Source: Candidatus Desulfofervidus auxilii (GTDB lineage Bacteria > Desulfobacterota > Desulfofervidia > Desulfofervidales > Desulfofervidaceae). From it: 64,000 nucleotides of DNA. Positions 26,757 to 38,235 of this stretch are shown here, in pieces (within the stretch, counting starts at the first letter, position 1; each line of letters opens with the position of its first letter). The stretch covers positions 62,001-126,000 of the forward strand of contig JAJSZS010000002.1 of NCBI GenBank assembly GCA_030262725.1, written 5' to 3'. The notes below the pieces were generated by a model, which saw only the letters and a list, made by a program, of their open reading frames with translations, was not told where the DNA came from and searched no databases. A program made the position numbers and the translations under genes.

Positions 26757-27556
26757 TTTACAATAATTCCGGCATATCCAACCACTTGATTAAGATCACC
26801 TGTAATATCACCTGAGGTAGCATAATTTATAAGCTCTGCTTTTTTTGCCCCAAGAGCAATAGCAGTAATGAGCATAACTGTAGTAGGGATTACACCACAC
26901 ATAGTAATATGTTCTGCAATAACAATGTCATAAAGATCATTAGGATTAAGAGAAAGTATTTTATCAATAGCTAATTTATCTTTCTTTTTTGCTATCTCAT
27001 GTGATTCATAATGGGTCATATCGCTGCTTGCTATAATAAGCACAGGCTTTCCATAACTTTTTATTGCCCTAGCCAAACCATTGCCTAACAATTCACATTT
27101 ACTATAAAGGGTATGAGCGAGCACAATAGGAACAAAGCTAAAATCTTTTTTTAGATATTGCAAAAATGGCAATTGAACTTCAATTGAATGTTCAAAACGA
27201 TGAGCATATTCATCTATAGTAAAAAGTCTTTCTTCTTTTAAAATTAAATTGGCAAGCTCTTCATTAATTGGAACTTCACCAAATGGTGTAAGCCAACTAC
27301 CTTTATTCATAACAGCAAAGGCATCCCCCATTCCTGTATGATTAGGACCAATTATAATTGCCGTATCTGGTATAATTATCCTTCCATAAACTTCTCCTGC
27401 TACTTTACCACAAAATACATAACCAGCATGAGGTACCATTATTCCAATAACTTCTGTCTTCTTTAATCCTTTTGGTATATATTCTTCCATATAATCACGT
27501 AATACATCTGGCTCATATGGATAAAATTGACCAGCAACAATAGGCTTTCTTATCAT
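26753..27556 (-). CDS. AmmeMemoRadiSam system Memo-family protein
   Basis: A 267-residue Memo (AMMECR1-associated protein B) homologue. The family core is readable: MIRKPIVAGQFYP, VPHAGYVFCGKVAGEVY, IGPNHTG, HSIEVQLPFLQY, PIVL and ASSDMTHY. His and Asp residues in these motifs form the metal site in the family. It is often encoded with AMMECR1 and a radical SAM protein; neither is adjacent here. I start at ATG 27556, with AGGAG upstream, not the GTG one codon earlier. The reaction is unknown. Confidence 0.9.
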   Translation of the reverse strand: MIRKPIVAGQFYPYEPDVLRDYMEEYIPKGLKKTEVIGIMVPHAGYVFCGKVAGEVYGRIIIPDTAIIIGPNHTGMGDAFAVMNKGSWLTPFGEVPINEELANLILKEERLFTIDEYAHRFEHSIEVQLPFLQYLKKDFSFVPIVLAHTLYSKCELLGNGLARAIKSYGKPVLIIASSDMTHYESHEIAKKKDKLAIDKILSLNPNDLYDIVIAEHITMCGVIPTTVMLITAIALGAKKAELINYATSGDITGDLNQVVGYAGIIVK

Positions 27557-27614
27557 CACAAACTCCTTTTATTTTTGAAAAACTATAACATAGTCATAAT
27601 TTTAGAGCAAGAAA

Positions 27615-28442
27615 TTATTCTAGTCTTGGGTCAAGGGCATCCCTTATAGCTTCACCTAAAAGATTATAAGCAAGAACCGTTAAAAGTATAGCTAGACCTG
27701 GAAAGACAGAAAGCCACCAGGCTATCTCCAAATTATCCTTTCCAGCAGTCAACATATTACCCCAACTAGGAGCTGGTGGCTGTACACCAATACCTAAAAA
27801 ACTCAAAGCAGCCTCTGTAAGAATAGCTCCAGGAATACCCAAAGTAGCTGAAACAAGAATAGGGGCAATAGCATTAGGTAAAAGATGAACTAAAATAATG
27901 CGAATATCACTTGCCCCTATAGCTTTAGCAGCTAATACAAATTCTCTTTCTTTAAGGCTTAAAAATTCAGCACGTACCAATCTAGCCACACCCATCCAGC
28001 TAGTTAAGCCAATCACCACCATTATATTCCAAATACTTGGTTCTAAGAAAGCGATAACAGCTAAGATGAGAAAAAAACTGGGGAAACAGAGCATAATATC
28101 TACTAATCTCATTATTATAGCATCTATAATTCCTCCATAATATCCAGCTAAAGCACCAAAAAAAGTGCCAATAATAACTGCAATGCCTACAGCAACAAAT
28201 CCCACTTTAATAGAAATCCTTGTTCCATAAATCAGACGCGAAAGTACATCTCGACCAAGCATATCTGTGCCTAAAGGATGGGCTTTTGAAGGAGGTAAAA
28301 GCACTGCCTTTGTATTAACTTCCAATGGGTCATAGGGAGCAATCCAAGGGGCAAAAAATGATATGAAAAAAAGGAAAAGAAGAAAAATAGCAGAAATTAT
28401 ACCTAATTTGTTATTTAAAAATCTTTCCCAAAATTTATACAT
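27615..28442 (-). CDS. dppC: dipeptide/oligopeptide ABC transporter permease (DppC/OppC type)
   Basis: A 275-residue inner-membrane permease with about six transmembrane helices and the DppC/OppC N-terminal extension (PYDPLEVNTKAVLLPPS, then HPLGTDMLGRDVLSRL). The EAA loop is visible as VLAAKAIGASDIRIILVHLLPN. It begins one base after the dppB stop. The operon here has no substrate-binding protein or ATPase, so these must be encoded elsewhere; the substrate may be a peptide, nickel complex or other oligomer. Confidence 0.93.
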   Translation of the reverse strand: MYKFWERFLNNKLGIISAIFLLFLFFISFFAPWIAPYDPLEVNTKAVLLPPSKAHPLGTDMLGRDVLSRLIYGTRISIKVGFVAVGIAVIIGTFFGALAGYYGGIIDAIIMRLVDIMLCFPSFFLILAVIAFLEPSIWNIMVVIGLTSWMGVARLVRAEFLSLKEREFVLAAKAIGASDIRIILVHLLPNAIAPILVSATLGIPGAILTEAALSFLGIGVQPPAPSWGNMLTAGKDNLEIAWWLSVFPGLAILLTVLAYNLLGEAIRDALDPRLE

Positions 28443-28443
28443 T

Positions 28444-29421
28444 TTACTTTCCTACCCTAATTCTTGGGTCTACTAAGGCATAACTTATATCAGCAATTAA
28501 ATTGCCAAGTAGTGTCAATACTGCACCAATAACAAGACATCCCATAATCGTAGGATAATCTCTGGACATAACACTGGCATAAAATAATTGACCCATTCCA
28601 GGAATAGCAAAGATAGACTCAAAGATAACACTACCACCAATTAATCCTGGCACAGAAAGACCTAAGATGGTGATAACAGGTAAAAGGGCATTCTTTAAGG
28701 CATGTTTGTAGATTACTGCTTTTTCAGGTAAGCCTTTTGCCCTAGCAGTAAGTATATAATCTTGCCTTATTACCTCAAGCATACTGGCACGGACAAATCG
28801 AGAAAGACCTGCTAAACCACCAAAGGCAGAGACAAAAACAGGTAAGATTAAATGTTTAGTTAGATCTAAAAACTTGCTAAAAGGGTTTAGTGTTTCATAG
28901 TTTAAAGATTTAAGACCTGAAAGTGGTAGCCATCCTAATTTGATGCCAAAGAGCATCATAAGTAAAAGTGCAAGCCAAAATCCAGGTGTAGCATATCCAA
29001 TAAATACAATTACTGTTGTTATTTTATCAAAAAGGCGACCATGTTTGACAGCAGCTATTACTCCTAATGGAATAGCAACAATAAAGATAAGAAACATAGA
29101 AAGTAGATTAATGGTAATGGTTATAGGAAGACGCTCTTTGATTTTCTCCCAAACAGGTCTTCCATCAGGAGAAAAACTACGACCAAAATCTAGCTTAAGT
29201 AACCTTTTTAACCAAAGCCAGTATTGTTCATAAAGTGGTTTATCTAAGCCATAAAGCTTTTTTAATTTTTCTTGAAATTCTGGAGAAACCTTTGGATTAA
29301 ATTCAGTATAAATATCCACAGGACTGCCTGGAGCAAGATGGATCACAATAAAAGAGATAAGTGTGATACCTAAAAATAAGGGGATCATAAAAAGAAGACG
29401 CTTTAATAGATAGAAAAGCAT
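28444..29421 (-). CDS. dppB: dipeptide/oligopeptide ABC transporter permease (DppB/OppB type)
   Basis: A 325-residue DppB-type permease: [20 protein letters not shown] first helix, periplasmic loop with [17 protein letters not shown], then the conserved [20 protein letters not shown] and [15 protein letters not shown] in the EAA region. It forms the channel with DppC. The start overlaps the end of the selenoprotein gene by 19 bases, so the transporter and the redox-active-family gene are linked. Confidence 0.93.
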   Translation of the reverse strand: MLFYLLKRLLFMIPLFLGITLISFIVIHLAPGSPVDIYTEFNPKVSPEFQEKLKKLYGLDKPLYEQYWLWLKRLLKLDFGRSFSPDGRPVWEKIKERLPITITINLLSMFLIFIVAIPLGVIAAVKHGRLFDKITTVIVFIGYATPGFWLALLLMMLFGIKLGWLPLSGLKSLNYETLNPFSKFLDLTKHLILPVFVSAFGGLAGLSRFVRASMLEVIRQDYILTARAKGLPEKAVIYKHALKNALLPVITILGLSVPGLIGGSVIFESIFAIPGMGQLFYASVMSRDYPTIMGCLVIGAVLTLLGNLIADISYALVDPRIRVGK

Positions 29422-30092
29422 CCTTTTATATCTTTACAAAATAAGCTTCCTGTTTTCTTTTTGAAATCAACAGCAATTTTATGAGATTTAATCATAGAGA
29501 AAACATTTTGCAAGGGGATTGGCCATTTGTTTTCTAAAAGACTTACATTCATAATTTTTAATATAACAATACCACAAATATCAAATGTATAAGCAAGACC
29601 ACCCTCAAAGACCTTAGCAGCTCTTTGCAAAAAATATGGCAATTTTTGAGGTAAATAGCAGCTAGGAGATATAGTTAAATTTTTTGGTTTATCTATTGAT
29701 AAATTTTTTACCCAAAGTGCAGTTTTCCCCACTATTTCAAGACAGAGTCTTTTTCTTTTAATAAATTTTTTTAATTCATAAGGATGCCAGTTTAAAGAAC
29801 CTATTAAGTCTTTGCAAAAGGTATAGCCAAACTCTAATTCAAAATTTCTTTTTAAGATACGTACAGCTATAAGATTTTCTGGATATGGTAATAAAAATCC
29901 TAAAGCAAATGCACCACCTAAAAGCGCCCCACAAGTTAAACGCATGCCAGCCAATCCACCTCCAAATCCACCACTTGCACTTAAAATTAAATGCATTGTT
30001 TTTTTATCAAAAGCTAAACTAGCCTTAATGACTGCCTGACTTCATGTATAACCAAGGCGCATATAATGTCTTGCAGCTTCCAAAGGACTCAT
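29403..30092 (-). CDS. C_GCAxxG_C_C family selenoprotein (Sec at in-frame TGA)
   Basis: The reading frame runs 229 residues from ATG 30092 if the TGA at 30044-30042 is read as selenocysteine. Its ATG overlaps the birA stop (ATGA), which fixes the start. The TGA lies in LGYT[Sec]SQAVIKA, the place where this putative redox family has its first conserved Cys (usually NCAQAVL). The other three follow: Cys54 in CGALLG, Cys93 in FCKDLIG and Cys117. A second, degenerate stretch with FCKDIKGC fills residues 130-229. A SECIS-like hairpin follows the TGA. Without recoding, translation would start at 29996 and miss the conserved Cys. Family members are often near transporter genes; here dppBC follow. 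Function unknown. Confidence 0.85.
30007..30031 (-). promoter_or_regulatory. SECIS-like hairpin for selenocysteine insertion
   Basis: Ten bases after the TGA the mRNA can fold as UCA, bulged UU, AAGGCTA, loop GUU, UAGCUUU, UGA. The upper stem is seven perfect pairs (one G-U), the lower three. The bulged U and the GU in the apical loop are the two features SelB needs in known bacterial SECIS elements. The loop G is 23 bases after the TGA, within the usual range. Confidence 0.72.
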
Positions 30093-31024
30093 CTCAAATG
30101 AATACAATCTCCAGCAAAAATACTTTTTAAAGATCCTTCTGAAGTTTTTATTAAAAGAGCACCATAGGCATCAATATCTATTGCCTTACCTATTATTTCT
30201 CCATTTATTGTTATAACTTTCACTATCTTATTTAAAGTAGCAGAAAGCCTTTTCCATTCTTCTAATAAATCAGCTTTATTTAATAAAGCTTGAGTCTCTT
30301 TTAACTCTTCCAACAAAGAATAGAAAAAACTTTTTCTATCAACTTCTTTTCCTAATATTTCTTTTAGGGAAATTGCCGTTTCTTCTTGTTTAGAGATAAT
30401 GTTATTTACATTTATACCTATTCCCAAATTAACATAATTTATTTTATCTATCTCTGCATCCATCTCAGCTAAAATACCACATATCTTTTTACCATTAACT
30501 AAAACATCATTAGGCCATTTCAATTCTGCCTTTAAATTAAAAAGCTTTCTGATTGTCCTTGCTACAGCTATTGAAGCCATCAAATTTATTCTTGGAGCAT
30601 ATAAAGGAGTAATTTTTGGTCTTAAAATAACAGTAAAATAAATTCCACCTTTTGAAGAAAGCCATTTTCTGCCCAATCTTCCTTTACCCTGAGTTTGAGT
30701 TTCTGCAATTATGATTGTCCACTCCTTTGCTCCCTCTTTAGCCATTTTTCTAGCAATATTCATAGTTGAATCAAGTTCATTGAAATGGAAAATTTTTTCT
30801 TCCCAGCCAGGAAACTCATAAGGAAGTAATAAATCAGGAGAAGAGATTAAACGATAACCTTTTTGTGAAGCATCTATTATATAACCATCCTGTTGTAAGT
30901 TGCGAATATGTTTCCAGACAGAAACTCTTGAAATACCCAATTTTTTACTTAAAAATTCACCAGAAACATATTTAGGATTTTCTTTTAAGAATTTTAAAAT
31001 CTTTTGTCTTGTTTTTTTAACCAT
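30089..31024 (-). CDS. birA: biotin-protein ligase with N-terminal repressor domain
   Basis: BirA activates biotin with ATP, attaches it to carboxyl carrier proteins, and through its helix-turn-helix represses biotin genes. The 311 residues show an N-terminal winged helix (SGEFLSKKLGISRVSVWKHI), then the ligase core with TQGKGRLGRKWLSSKGGIY (biotinyl-adenylate loop), LKWPNDVLVNGKKICGIL and IGINVNN. I start at ATG 31024; TTG 31027 precedes it. It overlaps the radical SAM gene by 8 bases and its TGA overlaps the selenoprotein ATG. Confidence 0.95.
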   Translation of the reverse strand: MVKKTRQKILKFLKENPKYVSGEFLSKKLGISRVSVWKHIRNLQQDGYIIDASQKGYRLISSPDLLLPYEFPGWEEKIFHFNELDSTMNIARKMAKEGAKEWTIIIAETQTQGKGRLGRKWLSSKGGIYFTVILRPKITPLYAPRINLMASIAVARTIRKLFNLKAELKWPNDVLVNGKKICGILAEMDAEIDKINYVNLGIGINVNNIISKQEETAISLKEILGKEVDRKSFFYSLLEELKETQALLNKADLLEEWKRLSATLNKIVKVITINGEIIGKAIDIDAYGALLIKTSEGSLKSIFAGDCIHLR

Positions 31025-31931
31025 CAAAAAATTTACCTTGATATGTATCTTTTTCCTCTAATGTATTCTTAATTAAATTAAGTGTTTCTCTTTTTCTCAA
31101 TGACCAATCTGGAGCAACAAGCTCTTCTGGTCTTGGATCACCCATAAGTCTTTGGACAACAATATCTTTTCTGAGTCTTTCAAGACAAGAAACCAAAATT
31201 TCAATAAATTCTCTTTGCTCAAGAGGTCTATATTTTCCTTCACGATATAATTTTTCCATAAGTGTACCTTTTACTATATAAAGATGATGAAATTTAATAC
31301 CATGTATTGGAAGCTTAGATAAAGCATCTACTGTTGCTAACATATCCTCTTTTGATTCCCCAGGGAGTCCTAAAATAATATGGACACAGATAAGTATATT
31401 TCTTCCTGTTGTTATCTCTATTGCTTTTAAGAAATCTTCATAAGTGTGTCCACGTCGAATAAATTCTAATGTACGATTATGAATAGACTGCAATCCATAT
31501 TCTATCCAAACATGATATTTATCTGTATAACTTTGGATCAATTTTAAGATTTCTTCATCCACACAATCAGGTCTTGTACCAATAGCAAGTCCAATTATGT
31601 CAGGGTCAGAGACTGCTTCATCATAAATGGTTTTAAGCTTATAAATTGGTGCATAAGTATTGCAAAAGGATTGAAGATAGGCAATAAATTTTTTTGCTTT
31701 AAACCTTTTTTTTAAAAAAATTTTCCATTGTTTTATTTGCTCACTAATAGATATACCTCTTGCATAAGCTCCAGTACCAGAACCATAAGGATTGCAGTAA
31801 ATACATCCTCCCTTTCCTTTTGTGCCATTTCTTGTAGGGCAGGTAAGCCCTGCATCAAGAGGGATTTTATGGACACGACAACCAAATACTTTTTTAAAAA
31901 AGGAATTTAAAGAATAGTAACGTTCTCTCAT
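31017..31931 (-). CDS. TIGR01212/YhcC-family radical SAM protein
   Basis: A 304-residue Elp3-like radical SAM protein of the YhcC/TIGR01212 family. The three cluster Cys have the family's wide spacing: LTCPTRNGTKGKGGCIYC. Other marks are AYLQSFCNTYAP, GTRPDC, WIEYGLQSIHN, the HIILGLPGES block and the C-terminal QRLMGDPRPEELVAP. The N-terminus FGCRVHKIPLDAG is also typical. The cluster should bind SAM for radical chemistry. Family function is unknown, perhaps RNA modification by analogy with Elp3. It sits between nrdD and birA, eight bases after the former. Confidence 0.9.
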   Translation of the reverse strand: MRERYYSLNSFFKKVFGCRVHKIPLDAGLTCPTRNGTKGKGGCIYCNPYGSGTGAYARGISISEQIKQWKIFLKKRFKAKKFIAYLQSFCNTYAPIYKLKTIYDEAVSDPDIIGLAIGTRPDCVDEEILKLIQSYTDKYHVWIEYGLQSIHNRTLEFIRRGHTYEDFLKAIEITTGRNILICVHIILGLPGESKEDMLATVDALSKLPIHGIKFHHLYIVKGTLMEKLYREGKYRPLEQREFIEILVSCLERLRKDIVVQRLMGDPRPEELVAPDWSLRKRETLNLIKNTLEEKDTYQGKFFDG

Positions 31932-31938
31932 AAAATAT

Positions 31939-34026
31939 TTAAATGATTTTGTAAGTCTTCCGCATCTTGAATTCTGTTTGTTTACCTTTATTCCATTGAC
32001 TTACTGGTCTTAAATAACCTACACTTCGAGAAAAAACTTCACAAACTGTTCCACAAGTGGGGCACTTATCAAATTTTCCTTTCAAATAGCCACATCTTGG
32101 ACAGATAGAAAATGTAGGAGTAATAGTAAAGTAAGGCAATTTATAATTTTCTACAACTTTTTTTATTAATTGTTTCACTGAATCAATATCAGGTAATGAT
32201 TCTCCTAAAAATATATGCAATACTGTTCCTCCTGTATATTTACTTTGAATTTCATCTTGTAGTTCCAAAACCTCAAATACATCGTCAGTATAATTTACTG
32301 GTAATTGAGTAGAATTTGTATAATAAACACCACTTCCTTCACCTTGAGTAATAATATCAGGGAATTGTTCTTTATCCAAAAGGGCTAAACGATGGCAAGT
32401 ACTTTCTGCTGGAGTAGCTTCTAAATTATAACTGTTTCCTGTCTCAGCTTGAAACTTAAGCAATTTTTCTCTTATAAAATCAAGTACTTTAATAGTAAAA
32501 GCAATCCCTTTTTTATCAGCAATTGTGCAGCGAAAAGGTTTAAAATTAAGCAATGCTTCATTCATACCCAAAATGCCAATAGTAGAAAAATGATTTTTCC
32601 AATAATTTCCAAAACGTTTTTTTATATCCCTTAAATAATGGCGAGAATAAGGATAAAGTCCCATTTCAGTAAATCTTTCTATGACCTTTCTCTTTATCTC
32701 TAATGCCTCCTTTGCCATAAACATAATGTCTTCAAGGCGGTCAAAAAATTCTTTTTCTGTCTTTGAAAGATAGCCAATTCTTGGCATATTAATTGTGATT
32801 ACGCCAATTGAACCTGTTAAAGGATGTGATCCAAACAAAGCTCCACCTCTTTTTTTAAGTTCATTTAAGTCAAGTCTTAAACGACAACACATGCTCCTTG
32901 CATCCTCTGGGCGCATATCAGTATTAACAAAATTGGCAAAATAAGGGATACCATAACGTCTTGTCATCTCCCAAATAGATTTATAATGCTCATTTTCCCA
33001 TTCAAAATCTTTTGTAATGTTGTATGTAGGAATAGGAAAGGTAAAAGGTCTTCCTTTTGCATCCCCCTCAGTCATTACTTCAGCAAATGCCTGATTAAAT
33101 ATATCCATTTCTTTTTGAAATTCTCCATAAGTAACATTTTTTAATTCTCCACCAATAATGACAGCTTCATTTTTCATAAAATCTGGCACTTTTAGATCCA
33201 AAGTAATATTTGTAAAGGGGGTTTGAAAACCTGTGCGTGTGGGAATATTCATATTAAATAAAAACTCTTGCAATGCCTGTTTAACTTGTTTGTAATTTAA
33301 GCCATCGTATCTGATAAATGGGGCAAGATAGGTATCAAAATTTGAAAATGCCTGTGCACCAGCAGTTTCTCCTTGTAAAGTAAAAAAGAAATTAACTATC
33401 TGACCTAAAGCAGTGCGGAAGTGTCTAGCTGGTTTAGATTCTACTTTTCCTGTAACTCCACCAAATCCAATCATTAATAAATCTTTTAAATCCCAGCCAC
33501 AACAATATGCACCAAGAAAATCTAAATCATGGATATGAAAATCACCCTGATGATGGGCAGAGGCAATCTCTTTTGGATAAATCTGAATAAGCCAATATTC
33601 TGAAATAGTTTTCCTTAAAATATAGCTATTTAATCCTTGTAATGAAAAAGCCATATTGGAATTTTCCCTAACAAGCCAATCAGATTGTGTTAAATACTCT
33701 TGGATTAATTTTATTGGGTCTAAAAGTTTCCTTATCTCTCTTAATTGATGATGTTGATGACGATAAATAATATAAGCCTTAGCAATCTCATATAAGCGGT
33801 TATCTACAAGAACAAATTCTACAATATCTTGGATTTCCTCTACTTCTGGCAATTTTTTCTCATCATATTGTTTTTCAAGTATCTCAATGACTTGTTTAGC
33901 TAATTTTTGAGCAAGCAAATAATCATCTTTGCCTACTGCTTTTATAGCCTTATAAATTGCCTGAGTAATCTTTTCTGGATTAAAAGGTTCTATTCTTCCA
34001 TCTCTTTTTATAATGCTTTTAAGCAT
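31939..34026 (-). CDS. nrdD: anaerobic ribonucleoside-triphosphate reductase
   Basis: NrdD is the oxygen-sensitive class III reductase that makes dNTPs under anaerobic conditions using a glycyl radical. The 695 residues contain an N-terminal ATP-cone (about 1-90), the barrel with CCRLRLDLNELKKRGG, a zinc site (CPRCGYLKGKFDKCPTC) and the C-terminal glycyl radical motif RSVGYLRPVSQWNKG. The radical Gly is in RSVGY. Its start codon overlaps the nrdG stop by one base (TAATG), so activator and reductase are coupled. Confidence 0.96.
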   Translation of the reverse strand: MLKSIIKRDGRIEPFNPEKITQAIYKAIKAVGKDDYLLAQKLAKQVIEILEKQYDEKKLPEVEEIQDIVEFVLVDNRLYEIAKAYIIYRHQHHQLREIRKLLDPIKLIQEYLTQSDWLVRENSNMAFSLQGLNSYILRKTISEYWLIQIYPKEIASAHHQGDFHIHDLDFLGAYCCGWDLKDLLMIGFGGVTGKVESKPARHFRTALGQIVNFFFTLQGETAGAQAFSNFDTYLAPFIRYDGLNYKQVKQALQEFLFNMNIPTRTGFQTPFTNITLDLKVPDFMKNEAVIIGGELKNVTYGEFQKEMDIFNQAFAEVMTEGDAKGRPFTFPIPTYNITKDFEWENEHYKSIWEMTRRYGIPYFANFVNTDMRPEDARSMCCRLRLDLNELKKRGGALFGSHPLTGSIGVITINMPRIGYLSKTEKEFFDRLEDIMFMAKEALEIKRKVIERFTEMGLYPYSRHYLRDIKKRFGNYWKNHFSTIGILGMNEALLNFKPFRCTIADKKGIAFTIKVLDFIREKLLKFQAETGNSYNLEATPAESTCHRLALLDKEQFPDIITQGEGSGVYYTNSTQLPVNYTDDVFEVLELQDEIQSKYTGGTVLHIFLGESLPDIDSVKQLIKKVVENYKLPYFTITPTFSICPRCGYLKGKFDKCPTCGTVCEVFSRSVGYLRPVSQWNKGKQTEFKMRKTYKII

Positions 34027-34709
34027 TATTCTCTTACCTCACAGAATTTAACAAATTTTTTTGCTTTTTCTTTTAAAAAAGCAATTTCAGAGCGAGATAA
34101 TGGGTGCAAATGTGAACAATCTTTAAGAGTATTTTCTAAACGACATACTTGCAAATAATATCTTTTTGCACCTTCAATAAGCTTAAAAATTTTTTCAAAA
34201 TCTTCTTTATTTAAAGCAGGATAAAGTGTTGTGCGAAATTCATAATTAGGGAATTTTTTTATAATCCTTATAGATTCAAGAATTTTTTTTATATCTACTT
34301 TTACTCCTACCACTTCTTCATATCTTTCTAATGGTGCCTTTATATCCATAGCAATATAATCTATTGCTTTTTTTTCAATGCATTTAACAATTACCTCTGG
34401 TAAAGCACCATTTGTATCAAGTTTTATTAAAAAATTCATTTCTTTTATCTTTTTCATATATTCTATTAAATCAGGCTGTATTGTAGGCTCTCCTCCACTA
34501 AAGACTACTGCATCAATAAATCCTTTTCTTTTTTTAAGATAAGATTCAATTTCAGAAAAAGGAATAGGAGGTGGAAAATATTCTTTTAATATAAGAGGGA
34601 GATTATAACAATATGCACAACGAAAATTGCAACCAACAGTAAAAATAACACTGCATATTTTTCCTGGATAATCAGAAAGACTAAATTTTTCAAATCCACC
34701 TATATACAC
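34026..34709 (-). CDS. nrdG: anaerobic ribonucleotide reductase activating protein
   Basis: NrdG is a radical SAM activase that generates the glycyl radical on NrdD. The 227 residues begin GGFEKFSLSDYPGKICSVIF. The CxxxCxxC cluster motif is VGCNFRCAYCYNLPL, and FSGGEPTIQPD and MDIKAPLE follow. It is somewhat longer than E. coli NrdG, in the TIGR02495 style. It starts one base after the purD/purE fusion gene on the minus strand and overlaps nrdD. Confidence 0.94.
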   Translation of the reverse strand: MYIGGFEKFSLSDYPGKICSVIFTVGCNFRCAYCYNLPLILKEYFPPPIPFSEIESYLKKRKGFIDAVVFSGGEPTIQPDLIEYMKKIKEMNFLIKLDTNGALPEVIVKCIEKKAIDYIAMDIKAPLERYEEVVGVKVDIKKILESIRIIKKFPNYEFRTTLYPALNKEDFEKIFKLIEGAKRYYLQVCRLENTLKDCSHLHPLSRSEIAFLKEKAKKFVKFCEVRE

Positions 34710-34710
34710 T

Positions 34711-37136
<2,426 letters not shown>

Positions 37137-37261
37137 AATTACCTCCTTTTTAATTGCTTATTGCTTATTAACGTTTTAAATAATTTAAGTCAAGTCTTAG
37201 CTTACTTGACCAATAGTGTCTTCAACTTACTCAAGTGGCGTGCTTCCTCCACAGGCAAAGG

Positions 37262-37981
37262 CTACTGTAAAAGTATCTTAGCATCTTCTTTAAGTAGTTC
37301 GGCTATCTTGCGTTTTTCCTCTTCATTTTTTGAGAGACGTGGCACAGAGCCTGTTGGATGGGGTATACCTATTATTCCATTTACATAAAAGTCTTTGAAC
37401 TTAAAGGATTGATATAATCTATATAATCTATTACTTGGTTTGGATGAACGATAATCAATCATTAATTGACTTGTTTCCTGGTTTAGAATTTTTAACAGTC
37501 TCTCAAGAACACTGAAGGCTTCACAGAATATTACTCGAGGTTTAGCCACTTCAATGAACTCCTTAATCCTTTTCTCGCAAAAAGATTCAATTTCTTTTTT
37601 TAGATTGGCTTCAATTTCGTTCCATTGCTTCTCACCTTTACTTCGGAAGAAATTCAGGTTTGTTTTTACCGATTGCTTTAATTCTTGTTCAAGGCCGGCT
37701 TTTTCAAAAATGTACCTCATTGTCTTTGCCAAGAGGTAATTTTCTTTAAAATATTCATGCTCAAGTGGTATTTTTGAGTCTCTTGTTTCATCAAAACAGC
37801 TTTCATCTCCTCCAGGATTGATTCCGATTAACATGAATTGTGGATTTTGGCTGACAGGAGAATAAAATACACTAAAACCAGATTTCCAAAGAGAAGAATA
37901 CTCGGGATACTTGTCTTGTAGCTCCTTCCAATACCTTTGAACATTATCAAGTATTTCTTTAGCTTTTTCAAAAACATCCAT
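37262..37981 (-). CDS. uncharacterised protein with UDG-like motifs
   Basis: A 239-residue protein I cannot name. The segment FMLIGINPGGDES and the late GIPHPTGSVPRLSKNE fall where uracil-DNA glycosylase-fold proteins have GxxPG and HPS motifs, with VIFCEAFSVLERLLKIL between. The catalytic Asp of standard UDGs is not visible. It may bind a base or nucleotide rather than cleave it. It has its own 220-base upstream region and is separated from purH by 125 bases, so it is probably monocistronic. Expression and function are open. Confidence 0.6.
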   Translation of the reverse strand: MDVFEKAKEILDNVQRYWKELQDKYPEYSSLWKSGFSVFYSPVSQNPQFMLIGINPGGDESCFDETRDSKIPLEHEYFKENYLLAKTMRYIFEKAGLEQELKQSVKTNLNFFRSKGEKQWNEIEANLKKEIESFCEKRIKEFIEVAKPRVIFCEAFSVLERLLKILNQETSQLMIDYRSSKPSNRLYRLYQSFKFKDFYVNGIIGIPHPTGSVPRLSKNEEEKRKIAELLKEDAKILLQ

Positions 37982-38190
37982 TTCTCCAAGCCTCCTTATA
38001 CATTTTATATTTTATGCTTTTTAGCATAGGAATTCCATAAGGGCAATTCCACAAACACACAAAAAATTGAATAATTGTAAGAACAGGAGAATGCAAACTC
38101 CAGGAAGGTGGATCACCATTGTCAAGATAGAAAATTATATGGTAGTGTGATACATGAAAATTTGTGCACTCTGGTAGGAAAAATCATATT

Positions 38191-38235
38191 ATGAAAAAGA
38201 AATTTGGTTTTAGCGGTTGCCCTCTTTATGAATAA
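38191..38235 (+). other. possible 14-residue upstream reading frame
   Basis: A short ATG frame (MKKKFGFSGCPLYE) begins 37 bases before the permease start and its TAA overlaps that ATG in another frame (ATGAATAA, 38228-38235). It could couple translation of the permease, which lacks a clear ribosome binding site. It may also be chance. Confidence 0.25.
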
